DNA from: Bacillota bacterium
GTDB lineage: Bacteria > Bacillota > Clostridia > Lachnospirales > Lachnospiraceae
Length of the DNA stretch: 16,771 nt
Assembly (NCBI GenBank): GCA_023387635.1
Contig: JAEWHU010000388.1
Span: forward strand, 1-16,771
Reading direction: 5' to 3'
Position 1 is the first letter of the stretch. Each line of letters opens with the position of its first letter. This document shows, one piece after another, positions 16,000 to 16,771 of the stretch. The notes below the pieces were generated by a model. That model searched no databases. It saw only the letters and a program-made list of their open reading frames with translations, and was not told the DNA's origin. Made by a program: the position numbers and the translations under genes.

Positions 16000-16027
16000 A
16001 TTTATTGCATTATTGTCCTAGATATGC
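16000..16027 (-). promoter_or_regulatory. Candidate sigma-E promoter of ylbJ
   Basis: On the minus strand, GCATATC (16027-16021) matches six of seven positions of the sigma-E -35 (K-M-ATATT). After 13 bases, CAATAAAT (16007-16000) matches five of eight positions of the -10 CATACAMT. The match is partial, but position and gene function fit. Confidence 0.35.
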
Positions 16028-16094
16028 AAGTAAAATATAAATATATTTCGTACAAGTGGAATTTGCGCGTTTTATACTATTTCTTAGATGGGGG

Positions 16095-16123
16095 TTTAAC
16101 TTTAAAAGTAATAATGGTATAAT
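16095..16123 (+). promoter_or_regulatory. Sigma-A promoter of the peptidase gene
   Basis: TTTAAC (16095-16100), 17 bases, TATAAT (16118-16123), with TGG directly before the -10 as an extended -10. Transcription would start near 16130, leaving a leader of about 105 bases. Confidence 0.7.
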
Positions 16124-16146
16124 GTGGATAATCTATGGCGTACTTT

Positions 16147-16184
16147 CATGGTAGTAAATAGCTAATGTCAGCTCGCTGACCATG
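16147..16184 (+). repeat. Inverted repeats in the leader of the peptidase gene
   Basis: GTCAGC-TC-GCTGAC (16167-16180) is a perfect 6-bp palindromic pair. An outer CATGGT (16147-16152) also pairs with ACCATG (16179-16184), and the two pairings overlap at 16179-16180. The element lies inside the probable transcript. No T tract follows and no known riboswitch class is recognised. Confidence 0.45.
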
Positions 16185-16235
16185 GGGACACAGATTTTTG
16201 TTAAAGTTTGTTGTAATAATAAAGGAGGATTTCAT

Positions 16236-16771
16236 ATGAATAAGCAAAAAAAGAGAAGTGAAATTGATAATAAGTACAAATGGGCGATTGAAGACATATA
16301 TAGCGATGACAATGCTTGGAAAAAAGAGTTAGAAGAAGCAAAAGAACTTATGAAAGAAATAAATCAATACCAAGGTAAATTGGGCCAATCAGCAGATACC
16401 CTATTAGCATTTTGCAGATTAGAAGATAAACTTTCTTATTATTTTGAGAGAATATATATTTATGCTCATCAAAAATATGATGAAGATACTTCAAAGAGTG
16501 AGTATCAAGATTTTAAGGGAAGAGCAAGCTCCTTTGAGATGCAATTAGTAAGTGCTCTATCTTTTGCTATACCAGAGATTTTATCAATACCAGAAGATAC
16601 TCTAAAAGATTTCATCTCTTCTAATTCAGATTTAAAAATGTATGAATTTAAGTTAAATGATATTATTAGACAAAAGCCACATAGACTTTCTGCTGAAATG
16701 GAAGAATTAATAGCAAGTACTGGTGAAATGGCAGAAGCACCTAAGAATATCTTTTCAATGTTTAATAATGC
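16236..16771 (+). CDS. pepF: Oligoendopeptidase F, N-terminal part (runs off the window)
   Basis: This gene encodes an M3B-family oligoendopeptidase, a cytoplasmic zinc metallopeptidase that cleaves short peptides. Only the first 178 codons are present. The product begins MNKQKKRSEIDNKYKWAIED, and the Y-K-W-x-I-E-D-I-Y segment at about 14-22 is typical of the PepF N-terminus. IYIYAHQKYDEDTSKSEYQ and a helical lobe follow, matching the pre-catalytic domain. The HExxH zinc site would lie beyond the right edge. Start ATG 16236 has a strong AAAGGAGG (16221-16228) seven bases upstream and its own promoter. Confidence 0.88.
   Translation, partial: MNKQKKRSEIDNKYKWAIEDIYSDDNAWKKELEEAKELMKEINQYQGKLGQSADTLLAFCRLEDKLSYYFERIYIYAHQKYDEDTSKSEYQDFKGRASSFEMQLVSALSFAIPEILSIPEDTLKDFISSNSDLKMYEFKLNDIIRQKPHRLSAEMEELIASTGEMAEAPKNIFSMFNN

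Noticed and set aside
16186..16200. GGGGACACAG motif as a remnant of a mobile repeat
   Set aside because: It vaguely recalls transposon-associated intergenic repeats, but only one copy is visible and there are no flanking ends.

Overview
The window comes from a low-GC, endospore-forming Firmicute, most likely a Lachnospiraceae/Clostridia member related to Lachnoclostridium (Clostridium) phytofermentans. The DNA is strongly AT-rich, with typical AGGAGG ribosome binding sites. It carries an alpha/beta-type small acid-soluble spore protein and the sporulation membrane protein YlbJ. The order Asp23 - DAK-domain kinase - recG ... rsmD - coaD - ylbJ is a familiar clostridial housekeeping arrangement. 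The species assignment is inference; no rRNA or tRNA is present to fix it.

Layout. 29-57 is a terminator for a plus-strand gene to the left. 62-199 (minus) is a 45-residue membrane peptide gene. 527-2590 holds the Asp23/Gls24-family gene and a FakA-like DAK/DegV kinase subunit, closed by a long hairpin terminator. 2790-4844 is recG. 5048-12347 is a tightly packed five-gene envelope glycosylation cluster: a GtrB/DPM-type GT2 with two membrane helices, a large polytopic membrane protein, UDP-galactopyranose mutase (glf), a second soluble GT2, and a DUF2298 ('YYY') polytopic membrane protein. 12512-12709 is a spore SASP gene with a candidate sigma-G promoter and a strong terminator. 13096-14901 is rsmD - coaD - a coiled-coil protein. 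14932-15972 (minus) is ylbJ. At 16236 an oligoendopeptidase F gene begins and runs off the right edge.

How the genes fit together. The flanks are housekeeping and sporulation genes. The central 7.3 kb looks like an accessory island placed between recG and the SASP/rsmD genes. It has a symmetrical logic: each GT2 is followed by one giant membrane protein with overlapping or near-overlapping genes, and glf lies between the pairs. GT2 enzymes of these kinds typically load a sugar onto a polyprenyl phosphate in the cytoplasm, and GT-C-type membrane proteins use such lipid-linked sugars outside. Glf makes UDP-galactofuranose.

The main observation is that the two giant proteins, one recognisable as DUF2298 and one not, share four motif blocks in the same order. 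These are D-x8-R-S, FAGE-x-I-x-Y, IGY-x-P, and a W...GW...LIE C-terminal outer domain. They are therefore probably distant paralogues of one poorly described GT-C-like family, each paired with its own GT2. This would be a two-branch lipid-sugar transfer system, possibly involving galactofuranose.
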